The notes below the pieces were generated by a model, which ran no database searches, was not told where the DNA came from, and worked only from the letters and a program-made list of their open reading frames with translations. DNA of 64,000 nt from contig NW_002476379.1 of NCBI RefSeq assembly GCF_000189635.1, forward strand, positions 186,001-250,000, in the 5' to 3' direction. Shown piece after piece: positions 48,793 to 62,775 of this stretch. Numbering within the stretch: the stretch's first letter is position 1; each line of letters starts with the position of its first letter. The position numbers were made by a program, and so were the translations under genes. The DNA is from Tetrahymena thermophila SB210 (taxonomy: Eukaryota; Ciliophora; Oligohymenophorea; Hymenostomatida; Tetrahymenidae).

Positions 48793-50252
48793 ATGTAAGA
48801 TATAAGAGTTGTTTTTGATAAGCTCGAAGGATAGTCCTTCGAGTCTGGAAGCATGATTTTAAAAGCTATCTTCTTAAATAGATAAGTAATGCTTAAAACA
48901 AATTTTAAAGAGATAGCTGATCTGTAGTTAAATTTAGCGAGATAATTAGGTAATATTTATACTGATAGATTTCAAACAATCGAATTAGAGTAATTAGAAG
49001 TATGTGGTGGAATACTTATAGATTATTTTTTTGAAGATGCTTTATCTTATGAATTTATTACTCATAATGATTACTTTTAGCAATTCTTTTCTAAGGCACA
49101 GAAAATTGAAAATTAAGAAGAGGATTAAAATGTAAATGCTGCTGTTAGCAAGCCTGTAGCAATTTAATAATAGATTTAGAAAAATAACCTATTAAAAGAG
49201 GAAAACAATCCAGATATTTTAGAAGAAGGTATATTAAATATTTTAAAAATTATTAGTTTTAATTTCATTTTTATATATCTATAGAATATGCTCCTTAACC
49301 TATCTAAACGAAGCTAAATGACTAAATGAAAATGACACAGCAAAGTTAGAAGAAAGGCAATTAGTTTTATGATATTGAAAATAACACATTTAATGAAGAT
49401 GAGTATATTGAGAATGAAGAAATAGTAATAGTTAATCCTAAAATAAAAAAGAAGAATAATACTAATTAAGCAAAATTATAGAATGCCCAATAAAACTATG
49501 GAAATTTTAAAGGAAAAAAAGTTTAGCCTACTTAAAACATATACTTAAATAATAGACAATTATTAGAGGAAAAAATTCATTAGGATAAAAAATATATTCA
49601 CTCATCAAAATATTTTCGCTCTAAAATTAAGTAATAGCTTAAATTTCTTTATAAAATCCGCAAGAATTTAAATGGTTAAACTATTTTAAATTGCTTTAAT
49701 TGTTACAAGTGCCATAAAAATATGTATTTTGGTATAAGATGCTTTAAATGTAGAAGAGAAGACATGTATTTTTGTGAGGATTGTAACACTAAATGTCCTA
49801 TGTGCTAAGTGCTTTTAAAGAAAACTAACGATCATGTGAATATATATAATTTTTATAGACTTATGAGTAACAGTAAAATTACGTGCAATGCTTGTATAGA
49901 AGATATTCCATTGATTAAGTATTAAGAACATTTGTATTTGTGCGAGGACAATATTGAAAATTGTAAACACTGTCGTATGAGTCTTCATTACAGTTAATTA
50001 TAAAATCACGCTTAAAGTGAATGTGAATAAAGACCCGTTATTTGCACAGTTTGTAATGCTAAGTATCCTAAATATAAACAAACCTCTCATAAATGTATAA
50101 AAACCTTCTATAATATTCAAAAATAACTTAAAAATAATTTTCAATCATTAAAACAATAAATTGACAACTAATTTAATAGCTTATAAGATAAATTAAATTA
50201 AATGCAACAGATATAAAACTAGCCTAATAGAGCATCATCCTTATTCTTTTGA
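48793..50252 (+). CDS. Cys/His zinc-finger protein with TRAF-type spacing and C-terminal coiled coil
   Basis: Two exons (intron 49229-49284) give 467 residues, from MQDIRVVFDKLEGQSFESGS to a TGA at 50250-50252. The first 250 residues are mostly helical and charged, without a known domain. From about 49690 a zinc-binding region begins: LNCFNCYKCHKNM, IRCFKCRRE, MYFCEDCNTKCPMCQ, ITCNACIEDI, then CKHCRMSLHYSQLQNH and VICTVCNAKYPKYKQTSHKC. The last two units have the C-x2-C-x(n)-H-x(3-4)-C spacing of TRAF-type fingers. A Gln-rich amphipathic helix follows, as in TRAF proteins. There is no clear RING with E3 residues, so ligase activity is not claimed. It converges on the USP gene with a 313-base gap. 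Confidence 0.8.
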
Positions 50253-50565
50253 TGAATTGGTTAACCTTAAATTTCAAAGATGTTTATATAATGAAAGAAG
50301 TTAATAAATCTTATTAAAAATTATATTTAAAAAACTATAAAAATATTAAAAATTTGAATTATAAATAAAAATATGTGTGTATATGTGTATGTATGTATAA
50401 ATATATTAGTAAAACAAAAATTTAAAAATATTCTGCTTTATCATTAATTATACTCAAAATAGTATTTTCAAAGTATATTTGAGTACTTATCATTTAAGTT
50501 TGCAAGTAATTAATTCTATTATTAAAACTATAGTTTTATTGTTCATATCTTCATTATGAAGGAGG
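50253..50565. other. Convergent 3' gap with GT/GTAT microsatellite
   Basis: Short gap between two convergent stops. The only feature is an alternating tract atatgtgtgtatatgtgtat plus gtatgtata (about 50371-50399). Confidence 0.6.
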
Positions 50566-53500
50566 TCATTGAGAGTTTTAAAGAGGATTCTAGCAAATTT
50601 CACAAACTGTTAAGTTAGAACTATTCTTTATAGTACAGTACTTGCATGTAATAGTATTTTCTTAAATCATTAAGTGACCAAAAAGACTATTTTCAGCAGT
50701 AATTGCAGCTTATTCATCTAGAAATTATTAAACTTATTATAGATCAGGATTTATTTGAGTAAATTTATTTTCTGAATAGTCTTTAAAAAGTTAACTCATA
50801 AACTCTGCATTAAAAAGATTGTTATTATTATCACCACCTATTTCATCTATTTATTATTCTTTTACTTCGTTAGCAATTTCGACTTTAAAATTTAATTCAT
50901 AGTCTCCCCATTAATGAAGTGGAATACTTTTTGTTAAGGTCAAAAGAGTTACTGATGTATTAGGGAGAATCATCCTTTCTATCATACTGGGATATTTAAA
51001 ATTAGAAAGCTACAAAAGATTTGAAAATTAATTTTTTGGCTATATTTGAAGAATAACTTTGTAAGTTATACTTTTACTTTTGTTTAAAAGAATAACTTCT
51101 CTTATTAAATTATCACTATTTATACCATTTATATTTATGAGAATTTTATCTTCTTTTTCACGTTGATGTGATACTTTATTGACTTATTCTTTAGAATTTT
51201 AATCTAATTGTATAGATGAGCAATTTATTTCTGTTTCAGTTAAAGATGTTTGTGACTAGAAATATTATAATGGAGTACACTATCCCACTATTTTATATTT
51301 TATTTAAAATGTTTTATGTGCAAATATTATTTTTTTATATATTATATTTTTAAACTGTATTTTCTTATTTTCTCAAATTTAAAAACAAAAATTTAGAAAA
51401 CAAAATAATTAAGACACCCATTTTATAAAAATCTTTAGTCTAAATTTTCGGGGTGTGTTAATATTTGGAGATTTATAGTATATTAAAATAAATTTGTTTT
51501 TAAACTTTAAAAATAAATTACCTTCTTCCTCCATGTTTTCATCAGATTCTTTAATTTGATTCAAGTTATCTGTATGCTTGTTTTAGTTATTGTTTTGTTG
51601 CTCGATTAAATTAGCTATTTTAGAGTTACTTAATGAAGATTCACTTGAAAATTTAGGCTAAATGCTATTATTAGCAGAGACCGTTTCTTACTTTGTTTCT
51701 TCTACCATATTTTAATTTTCACTAACTATTTTTCTCTCTTCTTCAGCAATTTAATGATGCTTAATTTTTTCATTAAAAAGCAAAAATATATTTGACTCTA
51801 AGTTTACTTTATTTAATTCTATCCTGCCATTATTTTTTACTTCTTCAGGAATAACTATATTTTTTCCTTCTGCTGACAATTTATTTTAGCAATAGTAAAT
51901 ATCATGTTCGTTTGTAATACAATCAAGATCAGGAACATTTAAGATATTTTACAAACATTAAATTTATCTAGTTTAAATAAATTAACCATAAATGTAAGTA
52001 TCAAAAATTCTCTATCTTTCAATTTATTCTGGTTTATTTTAATTCATGTTTTTATTCTGAGGTGTATTGTTAAAACACTAAATATCATTGTACATTTTTT
52101 AGAGCTATTCTTCTTAAAACTAAATTTTATTCAATATTGATTTATAAGTGTCCTCAATTTAAGTAAGGATTGCAGCACTATTTGTATCAAGCAAAATATT
52201 CAATTTATTTTTTTGAATATAATGTCCTAAAAATTCAATAAAATATCCTAACTCATAATTATTTGGTGTAATTGTTAGGATGTAATTAAAAATCTAATCG
52301 TTAATGTCAGCTAATTACAGTAGCTTTATATAATAAATAAATAAATAAATTAAATCAGATAAAAAGAATATGATTTAATTTTACTTTGCTGATAACTTGA
52401 TGCTCTCTGTAATTAGCGTAGCCAATAGTACAATCTAAAATTCTTGATAAAAACCCTTTTGTTTATTCATTTTAGTTACCATCAGGATTTAGTGTAGATA
52501 TGTAATCATAATAAGTATTATCTAAAAAGTATTATAAAGAGAAATCTGAATAAATTTAATTTTTTTTAAGTTGAGGTATGCCAAGAATCCACTCAAATCT
52601 ATAAATTTTGTAATCGTCTAATATTGTGATGAAATTGCTCATTATTTCTAAATAGTGATAGATATCATCTGACCTAAATTTCTAATTAAGAGAAATTATT
52701 AAATAATATATTTTTTAAATCAAAAAAGATTTTTACATCGTTAATTCCTTTAATTATGAATGAAGCAATAAAGTAGGAATATTAATAATTTTGATAGCTC
52801 ATATGAGATATTATTCTACCTAAAATATTAGGATCGCTTTTCATTTTTAAAGCTCGGTTATATAAATTTTCTTAATTTATAATACTTTCAAAAGCTTAAG
52901 AATTACTTACTAACTCCTTATCGAATGTTTATTAATCCTTTTATTGCTAAATTATAAATATTAAATTACCATCATTTTTATTAAAAATTAAAAAATTGTA
53001 CCATAATCATGATATATTTTTTTTTGCATAAAAGATTGTAGACAGTAGCAAGTAATGGATTAAATTATTGTTGTACTTAATTTCCACTAATTTGATTTGA
53101 TTTTTTTATTTTAAAATATTTATTTACAATTGGCGATTCTTCATACAAATAAAAATCCAAAAGTTTTTCAATCATTTCACATTTAATTAAATATGCTGCT
53201 TAGATATTATCTGAATCGGCAAAATCTCTTAAAAGCTATTTAAAAAGTAAAACAATATAATGATTGTTAGCTCTTTAAAAAATTACATCAAAATATTGCT
53301 CGCATCTGTAAAAGTTATTTATTACTTAGGTATGAAGCCCTTAGAATAAGTTTGTTAAAAATTAGAAAATAACACTCTATGGATTTTGAACGTTTGACTA
53401 CTAAAATATAAGTTTAAATTTAGAATTAATTGAAAATATTTTAATAATTATTTACTTCTAATTGTGATTGCTACAAGAGATTTATATTGTAATATTTAAT

Positions 53501-56500
53501 AATAACATTAATTAGAAGAAGAACTATTTGCTTATGATTCGATCTCTATTTAGCACTACTATTATATAAAATATCTTGCCAGAATAAATCCATTTTATCC
53601 ACAATATATTCTTTGAATATTTCAAATGAAGTCTGAGGACATAAAATGCTAAACTTATAAAACAAGTCAAACCAATTATCAGCTGCCTAATAAATAAAAT
53701 AAAATTTTTATTGTAAATAAATCATATCTTGGTTAATGTTTTTACTTGACATTCTTGCATTTATAGTATAAAATTGAAATATATGAAAGCGATCTATTAA
53801 AGAATTTTTGAATAATTATATTTTTCATTAAAGCTATTCATTTCTATTAAATTATCTTAAGATAATTTTTACGAGTCAATAGGTATGTAAGGTTTAAGAG
53901 GTTTTACAGATAATAATTATTAATAGAAATGAGGTACTGGAACTTGTTAAATAATATCAAGAGCAAAAGATAAAAATTAGTTATTTAACATGAGCCTTGA
54001 ACAAAGGAATTGATAATTATCAAAAGCAACTTAATTTTTATAGGTTTCGCTTATATATGAGTTTACATCATAATAATCTGCCCGAAGTATGTATGAATCC
54101 TTATCTTTAGAGTTTTAGGTTGATTAATTTTCTGCATCTTCTTACTTTTGCTTGCATGTCCACTTAGAAAATGTAATAGGATTTCTTATTCCTAATTTAC
54201 TAACAATTTCTTCCTCTTCTTGTTGGCTTTTTATTTTAAATTCTATTGAATTTTTTTTTACTTTTTCATAGAACAATAGATAAGCACTTTTTTAGCTTTC
54301 GTAATAAGGTTTAGGAATTTTTAATTCTTGAGAATCAACTCCAAAGCAATCATTAGCAATATCTTTGGGGTTGTAATTAGAAATAGCAGAGTCATTAAAC
54401 TCTAACCACTTATTTTCCTTTTTATAATAAATTAATTTTAATATATTTCAAAAAAAATAAATAAATAAAAATTTACAGCAATTTTTATGTAAGAGAAATA
54501 ATGACCATAATTGGCAGTTCCATCATGAACAACAATACCTTTTAAAGTATAATCGTAATCTTCCTGCTCCATATTTTCTATTTCCATCTTGATTAATATA
54601 AAAATAAATTATTTTTAAAATTGCTAACTTGAATTGCTTGCTTTACTTCATTTTTAGTATTATACATAAACTTGTGCATGTTAAGATTTTATTCGAAAGT
54701 AATTTTATTATTGTCTTTCTAGTTTAAGCCAGTTTCTATATTGTGAGATATTCTAAATAAATTTAAAATTAATGTGTTAGGAAGATTTTTTATGTATTCC
54801 TGTGATTGAGCTTCAAAAACTTATTTGCATTCATCACATCTGTAATCTTAAATGTTTTCTTATCTAAATGTTTTCTCCAGACTTCCTTATAGAGTCTTTT
54901 CTCCCTTTATTTTGATAGGAATCATGTAAAAAGGCTATTCATTTTATGTTTTTCTCATGCATTTCATACAAGTTCTCTCTGTAATAGTAGTGACACCATA
55001 GAAAGTGTCGAAAATACCTCTAAAAGGAGTATTTTCTAATGAATTGTGAATTCTTTCAACTAATAAATTTAAAAATTCCTATGTATCTTATTGTAAGCTA
55101 GTTTAGGTCCTTTCCCCATCGTAACCTTTTAAACTGAAACAAAATCCATCTGTATTAAAGTCCTTCCTTTTATTAATGATAATTATTTTTAATTTAACAT
55201 ATACTTAACTATAAAAATAAAAACTATTTACTTTATACTTAAATGAAGAAAAGCAAACATTCTTTGTATTTAGTGAAGTATATTATCATCATACAAAGTT
55301 CCTTAGGAATTAGCAACTAATTCTTATTCCTTTAAATCATCAGCAGCTAGTATTGAAAATATTAGAGGATTACAAGTAAATATTTACTAAATCATAGAAT
55401 TTATATAGCATGTAGCACCTAAATTTTTAAGTCCAACAAAGCCTAAATTTGATTTCATATTATTTTCATAATTAATAGGCGAGACTTTTTAAGTTCTTTT
55501 TACTTTTTAGATTATCTAAGTAATGCTATCTAACACGTAGCTTGGGAAAATTTCTGGATATTACTAACAAAGAGATTAAATCTATTTATAACACTAAACC
55601 CTTGTATCATTGTGGAAGCATTTAATTTTTTGAACTTAAGTGAATACCTACTATATGCTAAGTTCTTAAATTGCTTGAATGGTTGATGAATTGTAAGTTT
55701 GATTGTCTTTGGTCATTACTGAATCAAATAAGCAATTATTAATTAAATATTTCAAATATTCCATTTCAGTATTTTATGATATATTTACAGAATTTTTAAG
55801 AATTACATCAGTAAATTGCATATATCCTGATAAAAAGTTATCCTTTTATGTGCTTAATATATTTTCTTTTGATTATATATTTTTTAGTGTTTCAAAAACT
55901 TATACAAAAGCTGCATCGAAATCGAATCCATCACTGCTTATTTTTTCTTTGTATTTTTTAAAAATGAGGCAGAGTAAACTAAAAAACTATGTGCATGTTT
56001 CTGCCATTTCATCTGAAGAGTTGTTCTATGGAATCAGATTAATTAGTATTTTGATAATATGCTTTTTTTCCTAAATGATGAAAAGTAAAATAAATAAAAT
56101 TATGATAAATATTTAAAAATAAATTACATTTAACTATCTTAGTACTAAAAAGATGAAAAATGAAAATATTTGTCTGATGATTTTACTTTTTTAGTAAAAC
56201 AGACCTTCTTTCAATAGCAAATTAGATTATGGGTAAGACAAGAATTCTTTAACAAATTAATCTTGATTCTTGTAAAGTAGTAATAACAAAGTAAAAAGAG
56301 AGTCTATTACTAAGTTTCTGTAAGAGTTAGTAAACTTGCCTACTTATCTTAGAGTTGAAAGTATAGTGTTTATGACAATTAAAGTAATATTTTGATTTGA
56401 GAATTTCAAAAAATAATCATGTAAATTATTATTATTCTTTGCAAATTAAATGAAAATCTCTTAAAGTTTGTCAATATTAGGTTATTATAAACACAATTAC

Positions 56501-59500
56501 TTAGCCTAATTTTATTATGGCAATAGAGGACCAATTAATTGAGGATCTACATTTTCTTATTCAATATTTGAGCTGTTATTACAAGAATCTGTTGAAGATA
56601 ATTATTTATTATTTAGGTCTTCGTCAATCTCCTCTAAGGTGATAAATATAGTACATAAATATTACCTTAAATAAAAAATGAAAGGATATTCCGATATGAG
56701 ATTTGCAGATAAAAATTTGTTAAATATCTTAAAAAACTTTTGGAATAATTTAATTTAGATATTATCTAAATTTAATTCTTTACAGTTTTGTTGCATACTT
56801 CCATCCATGCCATTTTATTAACTTACATTAATATTAACTGAGTTCCAGCTTTAAATTAAAACTTAGAATTTCATTAATAATTTTTCAAAAAGTCCTTTGC
56901 TAAAGAAATCAACTATGAATTCATTTGCTGAATTTTTTTGCGTATTGCTTGAAGAATTATTTTGTTAATTTGCATCAAAATTTTGGAGGATTAAGTTGAT
57001 TTCTTTATTCTCATTACTCATTTGATGGACTTATTAATTTGTTTGCTACTCATTTTTATTTAGTGGTTATTAGATGCTTTACTCTTAAATTTAAGTTTCT
57101 TTATTTTAATTATCAGTTAATTAAGCATTTGGTAAATTTTATAAACTTTGCAATTTATTAATTATTTCTTATAAATCTTAAAATCCTTTGTCTTTTTCAA
57201 TAGAATTTTCAAAAAATTTATTTTCTATACACTCTAAAATGTAAAAAAATTCATATTTTGATGCTTGTTCAAAAATTTGCTAAACTTTCTCTGTGTTTTG
57301 TAAAATAGATTTAATATAAGAGCATGTTGGCAACCTGTTAAATAGCTTTTCAATTAAAAATCTCATCCTATTCAAGTCAATTGAAATATTTTCATTCATA
57401 TCGTACAATTAAAAGATTTGTTTTTAAAATGTCTATAATATAAAAAATATGTTAAAAAATGTTCGTGCGCGCTAACAAATTTTACCTCGTTTTAACTTAG
57501 TAGATACCTAGGAAGTTCTTAGACGTCCTCTTATGATAATTTCATCTTAAGTTCCTAAAATAAAAATCGCATATATAAGAATTTAACTGATTTATAAATA
57601 TTAATTTACATATAATCTAGCTAAATCATCAGAATAATAGTGAGCCTAAATATTTTTCATGACAGTTTCTTTTTTGTCTTTTGATCCTTTTCTATAAAAT
57701 TCTAAGAAATCTTGCTCACTGAGGTAACCATCTTTATCACTATCCCAAAACTTGAAAACGTCTATAACTCTATAATCATCCACTTTACAAACATCTTTAG
57801 TACAAGACTCTATGAAGTGAGCACAATTCTGCATAGACATCCTTCCGTTTTCGCTGTAAGCTTTAAACCATTCTTTAAAAAGTTCTGATGCTTTTTTTGT
57901 GAGAGAATCGTTATCTCTGATTAGCTTAATAGGATGACTCCATTTTTTTTCTTGTTTTTACACTATCACATTTTGATTATTTGAAAACTCTAAAGCCTAT
58001 AAAGTATAACCATTAAGAAAATCTTTTAGAGCGATGCTTGTTCCATAGGATTCATTTTTACCAGGAACTAAAATCAACATTTCATCAATGTTAATTTTAA
58101 ATATTTATGATAGATCAACTCTCAGTTAGTATAAAGTCGTTTTATAGGAGCATGGAAATTAAAATGTTTTTTAAATTTATAATACATTTGCTGATTCAGG
58201 TAGTTAGTTTTTAATAATCAAAGTATTCTTTTCAACAAAAGTTTCAGAGGAGTGAGGTATCAAGTCACCTATTCCTTTCTAAAAAATTTAAAGAATTATT
58301 AATGATTATTAATATTAATAATATTTACCAATTCTGAATAATCTAGGAAATAGTGGATCAGTTAAAATGTTCTTACTAAATATTTTTTTTCAGTAATATT
58401 TTTAAAACAAATTTCAAAAAACTGGTTTCGAATCTCTTTAACTTAATCTTCTAGATTTTCAGTGGTTTTCAAGTAGAGATTGACTAAAAATTTTGCCCCT
58501 GAGTCAAAAACATCTTCATTTTATGCTAAAAAGGCTATTTTCCATAAGAAATCCAATCCTTCAAGCAATTATGGATTAGTATTTAGTAAGTATAGAAAAT
58601 CAACTCTAAATTCCCCAAAAATTAGGTCTGAGTCATCAACATTTTTATTTTTGTTCAATTTATTTCCCCCAGAAGTATCTTTAATACATTTCAATTATGG
58701 GTTGTCATCAATCGCTATAATGTTTCCAATCTCGTAATTTATCTGAACAAATAGAGACTTAAAACAATCAAAGCCTTCCAAAGAAAGTGTACAAATAAAG
58801 TGATCATCTTTAATAACTTTATCTAAAAAAAACTGTTTAATATAAGGAATGATTCCCTTATTCCTTTTATTACTCCTTTTCAGCCACCTATAGAAAAATT
58901 CACTCTCTGCTTTTACTAACTGATTTTCTATAAGCTCTATTAACAATTGGGAAAAAAGCTCATAATCTAAAATTTAAGTTTAACACTCTTCATTAATAAA
59001 GCTTAAAAAATTGATGCGTTTTTCAATCTAAGAAATGTATGATCTTGTAAGCTATGGAGAATTTTCTAACTGCTATAAGTTATACTTACCTTTTAAATGC
59101 TTCAGATTCTCTATGATAATTTATCTTATCTCTAAACACTTTTACTTTCTATCTTATTCTTTTTTCTTTATTTATTTTTTGCAAATCTAAATTCTCATAT
59201 AATTTTTTTCCTTTTCTCTTAGCTTGCTCATAAACAATTCTTTGTTTATTGAGCTCTATTCAATTTATATTTTTTGAAATTAAAAAAACGCATTTTCATT
59301 TTTAAAAAAAATTAATAAATAAAATATTACTTGTATATGCTAAGAAGGGGATAATTATTGATCTTACTGCTAGCTTTATTCACTAATTTGCTAGCTTAAG
59401 AGTCTCAAATTAGGGAATCTTTACCAAATTTCGTTATCTTCATTATTGATTTCGTTTTCTAGTTCCATTTATAAATCTGTGATGTTAACAAGATTTGATT

Positions 59501-62344
59501 ATTGACCACCACTATTTTCAATTTATTAGCTATCACCAGTATTTTAACTGTTATTAGCCTGAACTGCTTCTGAAAATTATATAACAGTTTATTAATTATC
59601 TTATGGTTACGATTCTAAAATATTGAAATATTCTTTTTCTAAATTTTCACATTCTTTTATTTGTGATTCTAAATACACATTTAACTAAGACATAACTGAT
59701 TCCAATATTTCAAGTGAAAAATAAGTATTCCTTCCTTCCTTTATATTATCAATAAGCTGATTTTGTAGAAATTTAATTTCCTTCTCTTTTTTTTTTTCGT
59801 TGACTAATTAACAAAATTTGTCAACAATTAACTTCATTTTGGATCTTTCTAAATCTTTTAACAAAAGCCTTTTTTAAAAATTTCTATCAAATTAAGAATG
59901 ATTACCTTATGCATTGTATATATCCTCATTAAAAGTATTTATGTAATCCCAAATCATGTTATATATTTGAATTTAAAAACTATACTTTTCTGAAAAAAAA
60001 CCTTTTTCTTGAAAGCAAATTTCAAATAATATATCTATTTCATATTATTTGTACTTATTTTCTTCTTATAAATTTATTCTTTAAATAATAAAAAAATAAA
60101 ATCAAATTTAAGAATTATCTTATAATTTATATTAATTACTCTTCGTACAAAGCTTAGATATGATGTGCTTTAAAACTTTTCGTCACTTATTTTAGAAGAT
60201 TATAGTAGCAAATTCTAGTGTCGTCATGAGATTTTTGAATTACTTTCCATAAATTTTTCATGTTATTCTCATTAAATAAATTTTACTCTATCAAAAAAAT
60301 GAATAAATCTGTGCATTTTTCTAGCAATTATATATGAGTGTCTTCATTAAAAAGCTATTCAATATATTTATTTTTCTCGATTTCTTATTTCTATAAATTT
60401 TATGAAGGAATTAAGTTAAAAAATAATTTCTTATAATTTTTTTTACAATTTCATTTAGTTGAATAGATTTTTTAGAATTTTTCTGAAACTTTTATACAAT
60501 TTAAGTCAGAAGCTACATACCAATTGTTTTTTATTTCACAAAGGAAGATTCAAAGCACATCTTAGCTATTGAATACTCAAGCTCTTCTATAATTTCTATT
60601 TTTTATCCTATAGAGTAATACCTCATTAAAATGATACCATAATGTCTAATCATATCACTGATTTATTCTCTTTTAAACTACCTAATATTATCTTCTGTAA
60701 TACTCTAAATACATTATTTTATTGCATTGCTTAATTATGGAATATATTCCATACAGAACTGCTTTAATAAAAATGGTGAAACATAATAAATAATTTAGAT
60801 GTAGTCACAGAGAGCTTAAAAAGTAATAATTTTTTCTTAATTCTAATTAGAGGTTTTTTAAAGTAAAGCAGCTTCATTAGAATCACGTATTATGTCTAAA
60901 ATTTTATTCAAACCCTCTCCAAAATCATTTATAAACTATATAAAGCTCGAATTGATATTATAATTTAGGAAAATATTCTAACATCTATGTATTGCTTTAA
61001 CATTTTTAAATTAATTTTGGTACTCATAGTCAAAAATAATATCATTGCTGTCATCTATAACTTTCTCGCTATTATTCTAACTGGCTTGCTTAAACAACTT
61101 TTTTGACATTTTTTTTTCTCTTTTAATATAAAATTTTTTGAAAATGTTTAATACATCTTAAAGTATTTTGAATTTTAATAAAATGCAGAATAACTATTAC
61201 TGTTATAAACGAGGACTATGTGCAGAGAGCCATTCATCATATTTGCTTGTCCAACCATTAAAGTTCCTACCTTAGCTATCTCTAATGTCTCCATCTTCAC
61301 AATATACTCTATAGCCTAGATTTAAAATTTTTTAATTCTTCTAAAATACTAAGAAATAGTTAGTTACCAATGTATAACTCCTTAATTGGTTCTGATATTC
61401 CCTCTATGATTACACTTCTGGTATCTAATATTGTTGACTGATACCATACACAAGCTGTATCACAAACATCTATTACCATATCTGGTTTGAGTTGTTATCT
61501 CCATTCAAAATCAAAACACCTACTTTTATACTCTCTAAGCTCATAGCTTGTCCATTCTACTGATCTGTTTACAAATTAAAAATAATTATTTTCAAATGAA
61601 AAGTTTATTATTATTCTAATTACCTGTCATATTTACTAGAATCACACAGAAACGATAACTTAACTCTGGTATCAGATTTATCTATAACTTTTGCATGACT
61701 CCAACATTATTTTCTGTAGTTTTCTTCGATTTTAACAGCATCTACTAAGTCACCTATTTTTATAGATTCAAACCACTCTCTTCTTTCTTTTAAATCAGAA
61801 ATCAATTCTGAATACTATTTTAAAATTAATTTTATCATGTAATAAATAATTGCTTCGTTGCTGTGAATTATTTTACGAAGAATCTATTAGGAGGATCTAA
61901 ATTATTAGAATAGAATTCATTTTATTTATTATCAAGATTAAACAAAGTGATAAGACACTTTCTGATAATAAGATTATCCTACGTTAAATTTTGTGAAAGT
62001 AGCTACACTATTTTCGAAATCATACATCTAACTTTGACAAATTAATTCAATTCTTAAATCTTTGCTTTGCATAAAAACCTTTCAAGAATTTCATCGACAA
62101 ATTCAAAGAAATACTATGCAAGCTTTCTTTTAATAGGCTACTCTAACTCTTATTATTATAATTCAGTATAATTTTAAATAGCAGTCAAGATATCATCAGA
62201 ATATGTATGAATTTCTTCTTTTTTAAGATATTGCATATTCTTTTGTATTTCATTTATCGTTGTAATAAAGTCATCTGAATTAATTCCAAGGGGTTTCTCT
62301 TACTCTATTTGCATTTAGCTTTCCAAGAAAAAAGTATCGCTCAT
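50566..62344 (-). CDS. Giant ubiquitin-specific protease (USP9X/USP24-like) with EF-hand and C-terminal NZF finger
   Basis: Deubiquitinase. The start ATG is at 62342-62344 (MSDTFFLESQMQIEQEKPLG). Near the N-terminus, DLKERREWFESIKIGDLVDA then CWSHAKVIDKS (about 61690-61800) resembles a Tudor/PWWP-like fold. Thousands of bases of helical armadillo-like sequence follow. An EF-hand, FKFWDSDKDGYLSEQDFLEF (57690-57752), lies before a segment like USP24/9X (ELPRYLLSQNE, then LFNRLPT). The peptidase Cys box GFVGLKNLGATCYINSMIQQ has its nucleophile at 55408-55410. The CxxC pair YRCDEC is near 54835, and the His box TANYGHYFSYIK has its His at 54501-54503. A further ~1000 residues end in a RanBP2/NZF finger, ITCKYCTIKNSSNLTVCEIC, then a TGA at 50566-50568. 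The last intron (51288-51521) joins in phase, linking the NZF to the protease. Many short introns are present; exact protein length was not computed. Confidence 0.9.
51288..51521 (-). other. Long last intron of the USP gene with a hairpin
   Basis: This 234-base intron is several times longer than most introns here. GTAATT donor and AAATAG acceptor join codons GAAG|TG in phase. It contains acaccc (51414-51419) facing gggtgt (51451-51456), a possible hairpin, and is the main point where one might wrongly split the gene in two. Confidence 0.55.
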
Positions 62345-62775
62345 TCCTATTAACTTCTACTGTTTGCTAATTTTTCTAAATTTTTTAAAGTTTAAACGAT
62401 AAATTATTTATAGATAATAAATTGAAAACAATTTGTTAATTAAATATTGCGCACTTTTTCTTGAAAAAGACTATTGATTATTTTTTTTTTCTAAAGATTT
62501 TAAAAGATCTATTGTTAGATATAGTTGATATTCTAAAATTAAATAATATGTTCTGATATTTTATTTAAAAAATATATAGGAATGGCTGATTGATAACATA
62601 AAGGGCAATATAAAATCTGATATAGACAATTATTTTAAAATAAACTTGCTAATTAAAAGTACATCTAGCATTCTATTAACATAATACTATTTAATCAAAA
62701 TGTATGTTTGATAAATTTATTGATTCCACATTTTTTAATTAAAAATTAACACACTAAAACAAAATTTAATTTTAA
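62345..62775. other. Divergent promoter region between USP and TPR genes
   Basis: 431 bases of AT-rich DNA between divergent starts. No specific element is recognised. Confidence 0.6.

Noticed and set aside
55703-56074. 123-residue plus-strand frame, the longest standard-code ORF in the window
   Set aside because: It is antisense to a USP exon whose minus strand reads as helical coding sequence with Gln at TAA/TAG; the plus-strand protein is Phe/Ile/Ser-rich and has no support.
57430-57480. gtgcgcgc CpG-rich word as a regulatory element
   Set aside because: It lies inside a USP intron with no repeat or structure around it; a single occurrence is not enough.
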